In this document: piece after piece, positions 35,367 to 45,672 of the stretch
Position numbering within the stretch: the first letter of the stretch is position 1
Layout of the letters: each line of letters begins with the position of its first letter
Assembly: GCF_036030735.1 (NCBI RefSeq)
Contig: NZ_CP107928.1
Span: forward strand, 1,860,001 to 1,924,000
DNA length: 64,000 nucleotides
Reading direction: 5' to 3'
Origin: Streptomyces sp. NBC_00425
GTDB taxonomy: Bacteria; Actinomycetota; Actinomycetes; Streptomycetales; Streptomycetaceae
Translations under genes and position numbers: made by a program
Notes under the pieces: generated by a model
Database searches by the model: none
Seen by the model: only the letters and a program-made list of their open reading frames with translations
Told to the model about the DNA's origin: nothing

Positions 35367-36833
35367 ATGATCGAGCACACCCTCACGGTGGCCGGGGTCA
35401 CCGTGGACGCACGGCACTGGATCGGCGGTGAACGCGTCGCCTCCGCCGAGACGTTCACCGACGTCTCGCCCATCGACGGCCGCGCGATCGGCGAGATCGC
35501 GCGCGGCACCCCGGCTCAGGCCGCCGCCGCCGTGGCCGCCGCCAAGGCCGCCTTCCCCGCCTGGGCGGCCACCCCGCGCGCCGAACGCGCCCGCATCCTG
35601 CACGCCGTCGCCGACGGCGTGGAGAAGCGGCTCGAGGAGCTGGCGATCGTCGAGACCACCGACAACGGCGCCCTGCTGCGCTCGCACCGCCGCGGGGTGA
35701 TGCCCCGGGTGGCGCACAACTTCCGCTTCTTCGCCGACTGGCTGCTGAAGCTGGAGCACGAGGACTTCGACACCCGGGGCCACACCAACCACGTCTCCTG
35801 GGACCCGGCGGGCCCGAGTGTGCTGATCACCCCGTGGAACGCGCCGCTCATGCTCGCCACCTGGAAGGTCGCCCCGGCCCTCGCGGCCGGCAACACCGTG
35901 GTCCTCAAGCCCGCCGAGTGGTCCCCGCTGACCGCGTCCCTGCTCGCGGACATCGCCGCCGAGGCGGGGCTGCCGGCCGGGGTGCTGAACGTGGTCCAGG
36001 GCTACGGCTCCGAGATCGGCGACGCGCTCACCTCCCACCCGGACGTCCGCCGCATCAGCTTCACCGGTTCCGTCCCGACGGCCCGGCGGATCGCCGCGTC
36101 GGCCGCCGCCCACCTCACCCCGCTCAGCCTGGAACTCGGCGGCAAGTCACCGCTGCTGGTGTTCGCCGACGCCGACCTCGACCTCGCCGTCGACCTCGCG
36201 GTGGAGCAGTACGACAACGCCGGCCAGGTGTGCCTGGCCGCCACCCGGTTCCTGGTCGAGGAACCGGTCGCCGAGGAGTTCACCCGGCGGTTCGTGGAGA
36301 AGGCCGGGCAGCTCACGCAGGGCGATCCCCGCGACGAGGCCACCGACATCGGGCCCAGCATCCACCCCCGTCAGCTGGAGAAGATCGACGGGTTCGTGCG
36401 GCGGGCGCTGGACGCCGGGGCCCGCGCGGTCGTCGGCGGGCACCGCAAGGACGGCCGGTACTACGCGCCGACGCTGCTCACCGACGTGGCCCAGGACTCG
36501 GAGATCGTCCAGGAAGAGGTCTTCGGCCCCGTCCTCACGCTGCAGACCTTCACCACCGAGGACGAAGCCGTCCGGCTCGCCAACGACACCCGCTTCGGCC
36601 TGGCGGCCACCCTCGCCACCGGCGACCGTGAGCGCGCCGAACGCGTCACGGCACGACTGGTCGCGGGCACGGTCTGGGTCAACTGCTTCTTCGTCCGCGA
36701 CCTCCGGGCGCCCTTCGGCGGCTCCCGCCGGTCCGGCGTCGGGCGCGAGGGCGGCTCCTGGAGCTTCGACTTCTACTGCGACCTGAAGAACACCGTGACC
36801 GCGCCGAACGGATGGAGCCGGGACCATGGGTGA
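35367..36833 (+). CDS. Aldehyde dehydrogenase, semialdehyde (HpaE-like)
   Basis: This 488-residue protein starts at ATG 35367 after TTGGAG; a start 12 bases earlier is less likely. The cofactor segment is TPWNAPLMLATWKVAPALAA, with FTGSVPTARRI, general base Glu in SLELGGKSPL and the nucleophile Cys in AGQVCLAATRF. The context with a class III extradiol dioxygenase and FAH protein resembles the homoprotocatechuate route, where 5-carboxymethyl-2-hydroxymuconate semialdehyde is oxidised. The stop overlaps the next gene by 8 bases. Confidence 0.92.
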   Translation: MIEHTLTVAGVTVDARHWIGGERVASAETFTDVSPIDGRAIGEIARGTPAQAAAAVAAAKAAFPAWAATPRAERARILHAVADGVEKRLEELAIVETTDNGALLRSHRRGVMPRVAHNFRFFADWLLKLEHEDFDTRGHTNHVSWDPAGPSVLITPWNAPLMLATWKVAPALAAGNTVVLKPAEWSPLTASLLADIAAEAGLPAGVLNVVQGYGSEIGDALTSHPDVRRISFTGSVPTARRIAASAAAHLTPLSLELGGKSPLLVFADADLDLAVDLAVEQYDNAGQVCLAATRFLVEEPVAEEFTRRFVEKAGQLTQGDPRDEATDIGPSIHPRQLEKIDGFVRRALDAGARAVVGGHRKDGRYYAPTLLTDVAQDSEIVQEEVFGPVLTLQTFTTEDEAVRLANDTRFGLAATLATGDRERAERVTARLVAGTVWVNCFFVRDLRAPFGGSRRSGVGREGGSWSFDFYCDLKNTVTAPNGWSRDHG

Positions 36834-37806
36834 GATCGTCGGGGCGGGGCTGCTCGCCCACGTCCCCACCATCGTGCTTCCTGAAGCCGAACGGCGGGAG
36901 CTCAACCAGGGCAAGGAGATCACCCTCGTCACCGGGCTGCGGCAGCTGCGCGAGGACGTCTTCGCCCGCGACGACTACGACACCGTCGTCGTCCTCGACT
37001 CGCACTGGGCGACGACCGTCGAGTTCGTCGTCACCGCCCAGCGGCGCCGCGCCGGGCTGTTCACCTCCGAGGAGCTGCCGCGCGGCATGTGCCGGATGCC
37101 GTACGACTTCCCTGGAGATCCCGAACTCGCCGAGAACATCGAGAAGTTCGCGGACCGGCACGGCACCTGGATCACCGCGATCGAGGACGTCCACCTGCCG
37201 GTCTACTACGCGACGATCAACCTGTGGAAGTTCCTCGGCGAGGGGCTGCCCGACAAACGGTGGGTGACCATCGGGGTGTGCCAGACCGGTGACATGGAGG
37301 ACCATCTGCGGCTCGGCCGCGCGCTGGCCGACGGCATCGCCGCCACCCCCGGCCGCCGTGTCCTGCTCATCGCGTCCGGCGCCCTCTCGCACACCTTCTG
37401 GCCACTGCGCGAACTGCGCGACCACGAGTCCAGCGACCCGGTGCACATCCGTACGCCCGAGGCGCGCGAGGCCGACCACGAGCGCATCGCCTGGTTCAAG
37501 GAGGGCCGTCACGACAAGGTCCTCGACACGATGGACGAGTTCTGGAAGTACCGGCCCGAGGCGAAGTTCTTCCACTACCTGATGATGGCCGGCGCCCTGG
37601 GCGAGCAGGCCTGCGTCGCGACCGCCCGTCAGTACGGCGAGTACGAGAACTCCATCGGCACGGGCCAGGTGCACCTCTGGTTCGACCGCCCGTCCGACGG
37701 CTGGACCGGCGCCGGCCCGGCGCCGGCGGACCTGGCCCACACGCCGCCCGGCAGCCTCCCGAACAGCAGTCCCGCGCCCCGCCGCACCCCGCACAGCCGC
37801 CCCTAG
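36826..37806 (+). CDS. Class III extradiol ring-cleavage dioxygenase (LigB/HpaD type)
   Basis: This is a 326-residue protein. Recognisable segments are LLAHVPTIVLPEAER (His ligand region), VVVLDSHWATTVEFVV (second His), TAIEDVHLPVYYATINLWKF, LLIASGALSHTFWPLREL (catalytic His) and FFHYLMMAGALG. The family uses Fe(II) to open catechol rings next to the diol; the closest known relatives act on 3,4-dihydroxyphenylacetate. About 35 extra proline/serine-rich residues are present at the C-terminus. Translation is coupled to the aldehyde dehydrogenase by overlap. Confidence 0.88.
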   Translation: MGEIVGAGLLAHVPTIVLPEAERRELNQGKEITLVTGLRQLREDVFARDDYDTVVVLDSHWATTVEFVVTAQRRRAGLFTSEELPRGMCRMPYDFPGDPELAENIEKFADRHGTWITAIEDVHLPVYYATINLWKFLGEGLPDKRWVTIGVCQTGDMEDHLRLGRALADGIAATPGRRVLLIASGALSHTFWPLRELRDHESSDPVHIRTPEAREADHERIAWFKEGRHDKVLDTMDEFWKYRPEAKFFHYLMMAGALGEQACVATARQYGEYENSIGTGQVHLWFDRPSDGWTGAGPAPADLAHTPPGSLPNSSPAPRRTPHSRP

Positions 37807-37816
37807 GAGCCCCGCC

Positions 37817-38662
37817 ATGCCCGAGTACCGCCGCATCCTCCTCGACGGCGCCGCCGTCCAGGTCACCGTCGACGGGGACGAACTCGTCGCCGGCGACGGC
37901 CGCCGCGTCAGAACCGAAGAGGCGCAGCACCTGCCGCCGGTCGTGCCGTCGAAGGTGATCGCCGTCCATCTCAACCACCGCAGCCGCGTCGACGAGTTCG
38001 GGATCGACCTCCCGGCCACCCCCACCTACTTCCACAAGCCGACCTCCTCCCTCAACTCCCACCGGGGCGCGATCGTCCGCCCGGAGGGCTGCAGGTGGCT
38101 CAACTACGAGGGCGAGGTCGCCATCGTGATCGGCAGGACCGCGCGCAACATCTCGCCCGCCGAAGCAGGGGAGTTCATCGCGGGGTACACCGTCGCCAAC
38201 GACTACGGTCTGCACGACTTCCGCGACACCGACGCCGGCTCCATGCTCCGGGTGAAGGGCTCCGACACCCTGTGCCCGCTCGGGCCGGGACTGGTCACCG
38301 ACTGGGACTTCCACGGCAAGCGGCTGCGCACGTACGTCAACGGCGAGGTCGTGCAGGACGGTTCGACCGACGAGATGCAGTGGGACATGCACTACCTCGT
38401 CGCCGACATCGCGCGCACCATCACCCTGTACCCGGGAGACGTGCTGCTGTCGGGCACCCCGGCCAACTCGCGGCCCGTGCGGCCCGGCGACGTCGTCGAG
38501 GTGGAGGTCGAGGGCCTCGGACGGCTCACCAACCACATCGTGACCGGCCCGACCGCGGTGCGCTCCGACGTCGGCGCCCAGCCGACCGAGTCCGAGGAGG
38601 TGCTGTCCACCGCCCTCGGCGGCGACTGGGAGTTCCGCGGCGTCCGCCCACCCAGGCGGTGA
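37817..38662 (+). CDS. Fumarylacetoacetate hydrolase family isomerase/decarboxylase (HpaG-like)
   Basis: This 281-residue protein has VIAVHLNHRSRVDEF, YFHKPTSSLNSHRGAIVRP, WLNYEGEVAIVIGRTARNIS (metal-binding Glu pair), GYTVANDYGLHDFRDTD, RVKGSDTLCPLGPGLVTDWD and LLSGTPANSRPVRPGDVVEV. The layout matches HHDD isomerase/OPET decarboxylase proteins of homoprotocatechuate breakdown. It follows the dioxygenase by 10 bases and would act on its oxidised product. The step is inferred. Confidence 0.9.
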   Translation: MPEYRRILLDGAAVQVTVDGDELVAGDGRRVRTEEAQHLPPVVPSKVIAVHLNHRSRVDEFGIDLPATPTYFHKPTSSLNSHRGAIVRPEGCRWLNYEGEVAIVIGRTARNISPAEAGEFIAGYTVANDYGLHDFRDTDAGSMLRVKGSDTLCPLGPGLVTDWDFHGKRLRTYVNGEVVQDGSTDEMQWDMHYLVADIARTITLYPGDVLLSGTPANSRPVRPGDVVEVEVEGLGRLTNHIVTGPTAVRSDVGAQPTESEEVLSTALGGDWEFRGVRPPRR

Positions 38663-38706
38663 CACCCGCGAGGGCCGCTGCCGGGCCGGCGGGTAGGGTC
38701 ACCGGC

Positions 38707-39378
38707 ATGACCGACTCCGCGGACGCCCCGACGGGCCGCCGGCCGAGGAAGCGCCTGAACTACGGCGAGGGGCGCGAGGCCCTGCTGAACGCCGCCGTGC
38801 GCGTGGTGGCGCGGGGCGGTCTGCGCAGGCTCACCTACCGGGCCGTCGCCGAGGAGGCCGGGGTCACCCACGGTCTGGTCGTGCACCACTTCGGTTCCCG
38901 CGACGCGCTGATCGAGGCGGCCCTCGCCCACACCATCCGCACCTCGCTGAGCACCAGCGCGCTCGAGCCGGGCACCGGCGAGATCGCCGACTTCTCGACG
39001 GGGCTCTCCGAGATGGTCACGGCGGATCCGGGCACCCAGGCGTTCCAGTACGAGCTGCTGCTGGAGTCCCGCCGCAGGCCCGAGCTGCTGCCGCAGATCC
39101 GCGAGCTGTACGACGAGTACTTCGACGCCAGCCGGCGCGAACTGGGCCGGATGCTGCCCGCCGGCGCGGACGAGGCGCTGGCCCGGCTGGTCTTCGCCGC
39201 CCTCGACGGGCTGGTGCTGCACCAGCTCGTCCTCGGCGAGCCCGACGTCACGGACGCCGCTCTGGAGCAGCTGCGCTCGCTGCTGAGGCTCCTCGCCGCC
39301 GCCGGCGGCCGCGACGACGGCCTCGGCCACGCCCACGCGGAGCCCTCCGGCCGCGTGCAGCACTCCGACCGCCCGTAG
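38707..39378 (+). CDS. TetR family regulator of the catabolic island
   Basis: This 223-residue protein has its helix-turn-helix at about 24-68 (REALLNAAVRVVARGGLRRL, then AEEAGVTHGLVVHHFGSRDA), a helical ligand domain and a weakly conserved His/Gly-rich tail. The last codons and stop lie in an 18-bp tandem repeat (39361-39432). It is the only local regulator and follows the FAH gene by 44 bases. Three similar GTTTG-N4-CAAAC sites at the island promoters make it the likely repressor, with a pathway compound as inducer. Confidence 0.92.
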   Translation: MTDSADAPTGRRPRKRLNYGEGREALLNAAVRVVARGGLRRLTYRAVAEEAGVTHGLVVHHFGSRDALIEAALAHTIRTSLSTSALEPGTGEIADFSTGLSEMVTADPGTQAFQYELLLESRRRPELLPQIRELYDEYFDASRRELGRMLPAGADEALARLVFAALDGLVLHQLVLGEPDVTDAALEQLRSLLRLLAAAGGRDDGLGHAHAEPSGRVQHSDRP

Positions 39379-39432
39379 CCCTCCGACCGCCCGTAGCCCT
39401 CCGAGCGCGCGCAGCACTCCGACCGCGCATGG
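39361..39432. repeat. Four 18-bp degenerate tandem repeats across the TetR stop
   Basis: CACTCCGACCGCCCGTAG is followed by three variants of the same 18-base unit. The TAG stop of the TetR gene lies at the end of the first unit and recurs at the end of the second. Because 18 is a multiple of three, loss of that stop would extend the protein by repeats. Confidence 0.8.
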
Positions 39433-39638
39433 TCGTCTGAACCCGTACGACCTTCCGACCTGCACGTTCCCCTGTCCCGGCACCGGACGACCGGCGTCGG
39501 GCGTCCGGCGACGGCGGTCGTCGGCGTACGCCCGGAGCGGACGGTCCCGGCCGGATGCCGGGACGTCCGGCGCCGGGGCGGAAATCTTTCCGCAGAGCCT
39601 TGCCAAACGGATAGTTCGCGACCACCATGAGGCAACTC

Positions 39639-39652
39639 GTTTGGCTCAAAAC
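39639..39652. promoter_or_regulatory. Predicted operator before the permease gene
   Basis: GTTTGGCTCAAAAC fits GTTTG-N4-CAAAC with one change. With flanks it shares ACTCGTTTGGCNNNAAACAA with the reverse complement of the perfect site at 32964. It lies 38 bases before the permease start. Confidence 0.65.
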
Positions 39653-39690
39653 AAACTCCCATCCCTTCCCGTCCCCGACAGGTGATCCGA

Positions 39691-41148
39691 GTGGACAGTC
39701 AGACGGCGGTCGCCCCGCACTCCCCGCACGACGCAAGCACGACAGGCAGGCTCAAGCCCGATTCCCTCGGCGTTCTGGGCATCCTGTTCTTCGTCCTCTC
39801 CGCCCAGGCCCCGCTGACCGGCATCGCCGGGGCCGTCCCCATCGCCGTCGCCATCGGCAACGGAGCGGGCGCGCCCGCCGCGTACCTCGCCGCCGGCGTC
39901 ATGGTCCTGCTGTTCTCCATCGGCTTCGTCGCCATGGGCCGCCACGTGGTGGACGCCGGCGCCTTCTACACGTACATCGGCAAGGGCCTCGGCCGCTCGG
40001 CCGGCTCCGGCAGCGCCGCTGTCGCCCTCTTCGCCTACTGCGCCATCCAGGCCGCCATGTACGGGCTCTACGGCGCGACGGTCGGCGGTCTCGTCGCGTA
40101 CTACACCGACGTGCACCTCGCGTGGTGGGTCTGGACGCTGCTCACCATGGCGGTCGTCCAGGTCCTCGGCGCGGCCGGGATCGAGATGGGCGCGAAGCTG
40201 CTGGCCGTCTTCGTCCTAGCGGAGTTCAGCATCCTCATCGTGTTCGCCCTCGTGACCTTCTTCAAGGGCGGCGGCCCCGAGGGCCTCGGCTTCGGCGAGA
40301 GCTTCTCGCCGCACGCCGCGCTCCAGGGCGCGCCCGGCGTGGCGCTGATGTTCGCCGTGGCGTCGATGTTCGGCTTCGAGGCCACCGCCATCTACGGCGA
40401 GGAGGCGCGGGAGCCCCGCAGGACCGTGCCGCGCGCCACCTATCTGTCGGTCGCGGTGGTCACCGGCTTCTTCGCCTTCACCTCGTGGATGCTGGTCTCG
40501 GCGCACGGCGCGTCCGCGGCGACGGCGCAGGCGGGCAAGGCGCTGGAGTCCGGTGACGCGACCTCGTGGGTCTTCGCGCCGATCACCGCGCTGTTCGGCT
40601 CCTGGGCCGGTGACGTGCTGCCCGTCCTGCTGGCCACCTCGCTGTTCGCCGGCATCCTGGCGTTCCACAACTCCGCCAACCGCTATCTGTTCTCCCTCGG
40701 CCGTGAGGGGCTGCTGCCGCACCGGCTGACCAGGCTCAACCGGCGCCACTCCCCCTGGGCGGCAGGCACCGTGCAGACGGTGATCGCGGCGGCGCTGGTC
40801 GTCCCGTTCGCGCTGCTCGGCAAGGACCCGGTGCTGACGCTGTTCTCCTGGTTCAGCGGAGTCGCCGTCCTGGCGATGATGCTCCTGTACTTCCTGACGT
40901 CCCTCTCCGTGGTCGTCTTCTTCCGCCGTTCCCGCGCCGACACCCGGCTGTGGAACACCCTGGTCGCACCGGTGCTGGGCGCGCTCGGCATCGCGGGCGC
41001 CATCTGGCTGATCATCGAGAACTTCACCACGCTCATCGGGGGCGACCGGGCCACGGCCGTCTGGCTCCAGCTGACCGTGCCGGTGGTGCTGGTCCTCGGG
41101 CTGTGCGCGGCACGGCTGACCCGGTCCAGGCACGCCGCCACCGGCTGA
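39691..41148 (+). CDS. APC superfamily amino acid/amine permease (PuuP-like position)
   Basis: This 485-residue protein is read from GTG 39691, five bases after AGGTGA; GTG 39682 is an alternative. Twelve hydrophobic segments are seen with an APC opening, LGILFFVLSAQAPLTGIAGA, and the conserved AVASMFGFEATAIYGEEARE in helix 6. The C-terminal MLLYFLTSLSVVVFF fits the family. Leading the PuuC- and PuuD-like genes, it probably imports the amine substrate. An operator-like palindrome lies in its promoter region. Confidence 0.92.
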   Translation: MDSQTAVAPHSPHDASTTGRLKPDSLGVLGILFFVLSAQAPLTGIAGAVPIAVAIGNGAGAPAAYLAAGVMVLLFSIGFVAMGRHVVDAGAFYTYIGKGLGRSAGSGSAAVALFAYCAIQAAMYGLYGATVGGLVAYYTDVHLAWWVWTLLTMAVVQVLGAAGIEMGAKLLAVFVLAEFSILIVFALVTFFKGGGPEGLGFGESFSPHAALQGAPGVALMFAVASMFGFEATAIYGEEAREPRRTVPRATYLSVAVVTGFFAFTSWMLVSAHGASAATAQAGKALESGDATSWVFAPITALFGSWAGDVLPVLLATSLFAGILAFHNSANRYLFSLGREGLLPHRLTRLNRRHSPWAAGTVQTVIAAALVVPFALLGKDPVLTLFSWFSGVAVLAMMLLYFLTSLSVVVFFRRSRADTRLWNTLVAPVLGALGIAGAIWLIIENFTTLIGGDRATAVWLQLTVPVVLVLGLCAARLTRSRHAATG

Positions 41149-41270
41149 CCCCCGGCGTTCCGTGAACGGCCGGCGGCGGCCTCACTCCCCGGACGCCGCC
41201 GTCGGCCCCCGGATCACAGGCGGCGATCACGGGCCACGGAACCGATGCCGCGCACACCACCACAGGCCAC

Positions 41271-41400
41271 TGCAGGCCACTGCAGGCCACTGCAGGCCAC
41301 TGCAGGCCACTGCAGGCCACTGCAGGCCACTGCAGGCCACTGCAGGCCACTGCAGGCCACTGCAGGCCACTGCAGGCCACTGCAGGCCACTGCAGGCCAC
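41271..41400. repeat. 13 perfect tandem copies of a 10-bp unit
   Basis: TGCAGGCCAC is repeated 13 times without a mismatch, with a degenerate copy at 41261-41270. Each unit carries the palindromes CTGCAG (across junctions) and GGCC. The array lies between the permease stop and the aldehyde dehydrogenase start and ends 21 bases before the ATG, touching the ribosome site. It is stop-free in all frames. Confidence 0.97.
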
Positions 41401-41421
41401 GAAGAGAACAGGAGAGCCGAG

Positions 41422-42908
<1,487 letters not shown>

Positions 42909-42912
<4 letters not shown>

Positions 42913-43643
42913 CGGATCCGGCTGTGACGACTGCCCCGCGCCCCCTCGTCGCGATCCCCGCCCGCTTCAGCGCGACCACGTCCGCGCTGCGCTACGCCGC
43001 CGAGGTCAACGCCCGGGCCCTCGTCGAGGCCGTCTGGCGGGCCGGCGGCGAACCGGTCGGCGTCCATCCCGCCGACCAGGACGAGCGGGACGTCGCCGCC
43101 CGCCTCGCCCGCTTCGACGGCGTCCTGCTCCCCGGCGGCGGCGACCTCGCCCCGCACCGCTACGGCGCCGCCGACACCCACCGCAGCGTCTACGACGTGG
43201 ACGAGCTGCAGGACGCCTTCGATCTGCGGGTCGCCCGTACCGCACTGGACCTGGGTCTGCCGCTGCTGGCGATCTGCCGCGGCCTGCAGGTCGTCAACGT
43301 CGCGCTCGGCGGTTCCCTGGAGCAGGACATGGGCGGCCCGGAGGGCGAACACCGGCATGTCGTGCACCCGGTGGCGGTGCGGAGCGGCTCGCTGCTGGAG
43401 CGGGCCGCCGGCGCCGGGAAGGTCGACGCCTCCTGCTATCACCACCAGCGGGTGGACCGCACCGGCGGGGGCCTCACGGTCACCGCGCGCGCCGCCGACG
43501 GCACCGTGGAGGGCCTCGAACTCCCCGGCGCCCAGGGATGGTTCACGGCCGTGCAGTGGCACCCCGAGGACACCGCCCACGAGGACCCCGCGCAGCAGGG
43601 CCTCTTCGACGCCCTCGTCCGGGCCGCCCGCGACGGCCGCTGA
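42909..43643 (+). CDS. Gamma-glutamyl hydrolase, class I GATase (PuuD-like, peptidase C26)
   Basis: This 244-residue protein is read from GTG 42909 overlapping the dehydrogenase stop. It has GVLLPGGGDLAPHRYG, the nucleophile Cys in LAICRGLQVVNVALGGSLEQ, YHHQRVD and the His/Glu pair in AVQWHPEDT. This matches gamma-glutamyl-GABA hydrolases, which release glutamate at the end of the Puu route. It would remove the gamma-glutamyl group attached by the ligase at 31374. A strong terminator follows. Confidence 0.93.
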
Positions 43644-43684
43644 CGCCGCGCCCGGCGCCCGTCGGCCCGGGCCGCCCGCGCCAC

Positions 43685-43725
43685 GCGGCAGCCGCCCCCG
43701 GGCCGGACCCGGGGGCGGCTGCCGC
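43685..43725. terminator. Bidirectional hairpin terminator at the end of the island
   Basis: An 18-bp perfect stem (43685-43702 with 43708-43725) and a five-base loop between the convergent hydrolase and ABC exporter genes. It marks the right end of the catabolic island. Confidence 0.85.
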
Positions 43726-43747
43726 ACGCCGTCGCCTCACCGCCGTG

Positions 43748-45634
43748 TCACAGGACGACCGCCTCGGTCGCGGCGGGCTCGTCGAACTGGGTCCGGTACA
43801 GCTCCGCGTACCGTCCGCCGGCCGCCAGCAGTTGCTCGTGGTCGCCGCGCTCCACGACCCGGCCGGACTCGACGACGAGGATCAGGTCGGCGGCGCGGAC
43901 GGTGGACAGCCGGTGCGCGATGACGACGGCCGTACGGTCGGCCAGCGCCTCGGCGAGGGCCTCCTGGACGGCCGCCTCGGAGGTGTTGTCGAGGTGGGCG
44001 GTGGCCTCGTCGAGGATGACGACGCGCTGGCCGGCCAGCAGCAGCCGGGCGATGGTCATGCGCTGGCGTTCGCCGCCGGAGAGCCGGTAGCCGCGTTCGC
44101 CGACGACGGTGTCGAGACCGTCGGGCAGGGAGCGCACGAGGTCGTCGAGGCGGGAGCGGCGCAGCGCGTCCCACAGGTCGTCCTCGGTGGCCGACGGGCG
44201 GGCGAGCAGGAGGTTGGCCCGAACGGTGTCGTGGAACAGGTGACCGTCCTGGGTGACCATGCCGAGGGTCGCCCGCAGGGTGCTCGCGCTCAGGTCGCGC
44301 ACGTCCACGCCGCCGATGCGGACGGCGCCCTCGTCGACGTCGTAGAGGCGCGGCAGGAGTTGGGCGATCGTCGACTTGCCGGCGCCGGAGGAGCCGACGA
44401 GGGCGATGGTCTGCCCCGGGTCGGCGCGGAAGGAGACGCCGTGCAGGACCTCGGCGCCGCCGCGGGAGTCCAGGACGGCGACCTCCTCCAGGGAGGCGAG
44501 GGAGACCTTGTCGGCGGACGGGTAGCCGAAACGGACGTCGTCGAACTCGACGGAGACCGGCCCCTCGGGCACCTCGCGGGCGTCCGGCTTCTCCTCGATC
44601 AGCGGCTTCAGGTCGAGCACCTCGAAGACCCGCTCGAAGCTGACCAGGGCGCTCATCGCCTCGACCCGGGCCCCGGCGAGCGAGGTGAGCGGGGCGTAGA
44701 GGCGGGTCAGCAGCAGGGCGAGGGCGACGACGGCGCCCGGTTCGAGGGAGCCCTTCAGCGCGAGGTGGCCGCCGAGGCCGTAGACCAGGGCGAGGGCCAG
44801 CGCGGAGACGAGGGTCAGGGCGGTCATGAACACCGACTGGGCGGTGGCCGTGCGGACGCCGATGTCGCGCACCCGGGCCGCGCGGGCCGCGAACTCGGCC
44901 GACTCCTCCTCGGGGCGGCCGAACAGTTTGACCAGCGTGGCGCCGGGGGCGGAGAACCGCTCGGTCATCCGGGTGCCCATCGACGCGTTGAGCGCGGCCG
45001 CCTCCCGCTGCATGCCGGCCATCCGCCTGCCCATCCGCCGCGCCGGGATCACGAACACCGGCAGCAGGACCAGCGCGAGGAGCGTGACCTGCCAGGAGAG
45101 GGTGAGCATGACGGCGAGGGTGAGCACCAGGGTGACCAGGTTGGAGACCACTCCGGAGAGCGTGTTGCTGAAGGCGCGCTGCGCTCCGATGACGTCGTTG
45201 TTGAGTCGGGAGACGAGCGCTCCCGTACGGGTACGTGTGAAGAACGCGACCGGCATCCGCTGCACATGATCGAACACGGCCGTGCGCAGATCGAGGATGA
45301 GTCCCTCCCCGAGCGTCGCCGACAGCCTCCTGCCCAGGACGCCGAGCGCCGCCTCCAGCACCGCGATGCCCGCGATGAGCAGCGCCAGCCGCACGACGGT
45401 GCCCGGGTCGCCGTGCGACACGATCGCGTCGACGACCTTCCCCGCGAGGACGGGGGTGGCGACGGCCAGCAGCGCGGTCAGCACCCCCAGCACGACGAAC
45501 AGGGCGATGCGGCGGCGGTGCGGTCGGGCGAACGCGCCGATGCGGCGCAGTGTCGCACGGTCGAAGGGGCGGCGTTCCTGTTGGCTGTTCATGACGCTGT
45601 ACAGCTGCGTCATGGCGATCGCGTCCATGCTCAT
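43748..45634 (-). CDS. ABC exporter (fused membrane and ATPase domains), SoxR-regulated candidate
   Basis: This is a 628-residue half-transporter. Six helices (about 40-330) carry type IV exporter loops (RTRTGALVSRLNNDV). The ATPase domain (about 370-615) has Walker A VGSSGAGKSTIAQLLPRLY, Q-loop MVTQDGHLF, signature YRLSGGERQRMTIARLLLAG, Walker B VVILDEATAHLD and H-loop VIAHRLST. It probably works as a homodimer exporting a redox-active or toxic compound. The SoxR-box promoter suggests the same role as the SoxR-controlled ABC transporter described in S. coelicolor. Confidence 0.93.
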   Translation of the reverse strand: MSMDAIAMTQLYSVMNSQQERRPFDRATLRRIGAFARPHRRRIALFVVLGVLTALLAVATPVLAGKVVDAIVSHGDPGTVVRLALLIAGIAVLEAALGVLGRRLSATLGEGLILDLRTAVFDHVQRMPVAFFTRTRTGALVSRLNNDVIGAQRAFSNTLSGVVSNLVTLVLTLAVMLTLSWQVTLLALVLLPVFVIPARRMGRRMAGMQREAAALNASMGTRMTERFSAPGATLVKLFGRPEEESAEFAARAARVRDIGVRTATAQSVFMTALTLVSALALALVYGLGGHLALKGSLEPGAVVALALLLTRLYAPLTSLAGARVEAMSALVSFERVFEVLDLKPLIEEKPDAREVPEGPVSVEFDDVRFGYPSADKVSLASLEEVAVLDSRGGAEVLHGVSFRADPGQTIALVGSSGAGKSTIAQLLPRLYDVDEGAVRIGGVDVRDLSASTLRATLGMVTQDGHLFHDTVRANLLLARPSATEDDLWDALRRSRLDDLVRSLPDGLDTVVGERGYRLSGGERQRMTIARLLLAGQRVVILDEATAHLDNTSEAAVQEALAEALADRTAVVIAHRLSTVRAADLILVVESGRVVERGDHEQLLAAGGRYAELYRTQFDEPAATEAVVL

Positions 45635-45641
45635 GGGACCG

Positions 45642-45672
45642 ACCGTAGAACCTCAAGCATTATTGAGGTCAA
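45642..45672 (-). promoter_or_regulatory. SoxR-box-like palindrome inside a 19-bp-spaced promoter
   Basis: On the minus strand TTGACC (45672-45667), a 19-base spacer and TACGGT (45647-45642). The spacer is filled by the palindrome CCTCAAGCATTATTGAGG (45651-45668). A 19-bp spacer with a central dyad is the hallmark of MerR/SoxR-activated promoters, and CCTCAA-N6-TTGAGG matches the known SoxR box. The predicted start point falls at the exporter ATG, implying a leaderless mRNA. Confidence 0.75.

Noticed and set aside
41261..41400. CRISPR array
   Set aside because: Units are 10 bp and contiguous, with no spacers and no cas genes.
41164..41420. Repetitive polypeptides encoded by the 10-bp array on both strands
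   Set aside because: Arise only because the repeat lacks stops in every frame; no ribosome site precedes them.
43748..45634. Export partner for the catabolic island
   Set aside because: A strong terminator separates it from the island and its promoter carries a SoxR-type box, not the GTTTG-N4-CAAAC site.
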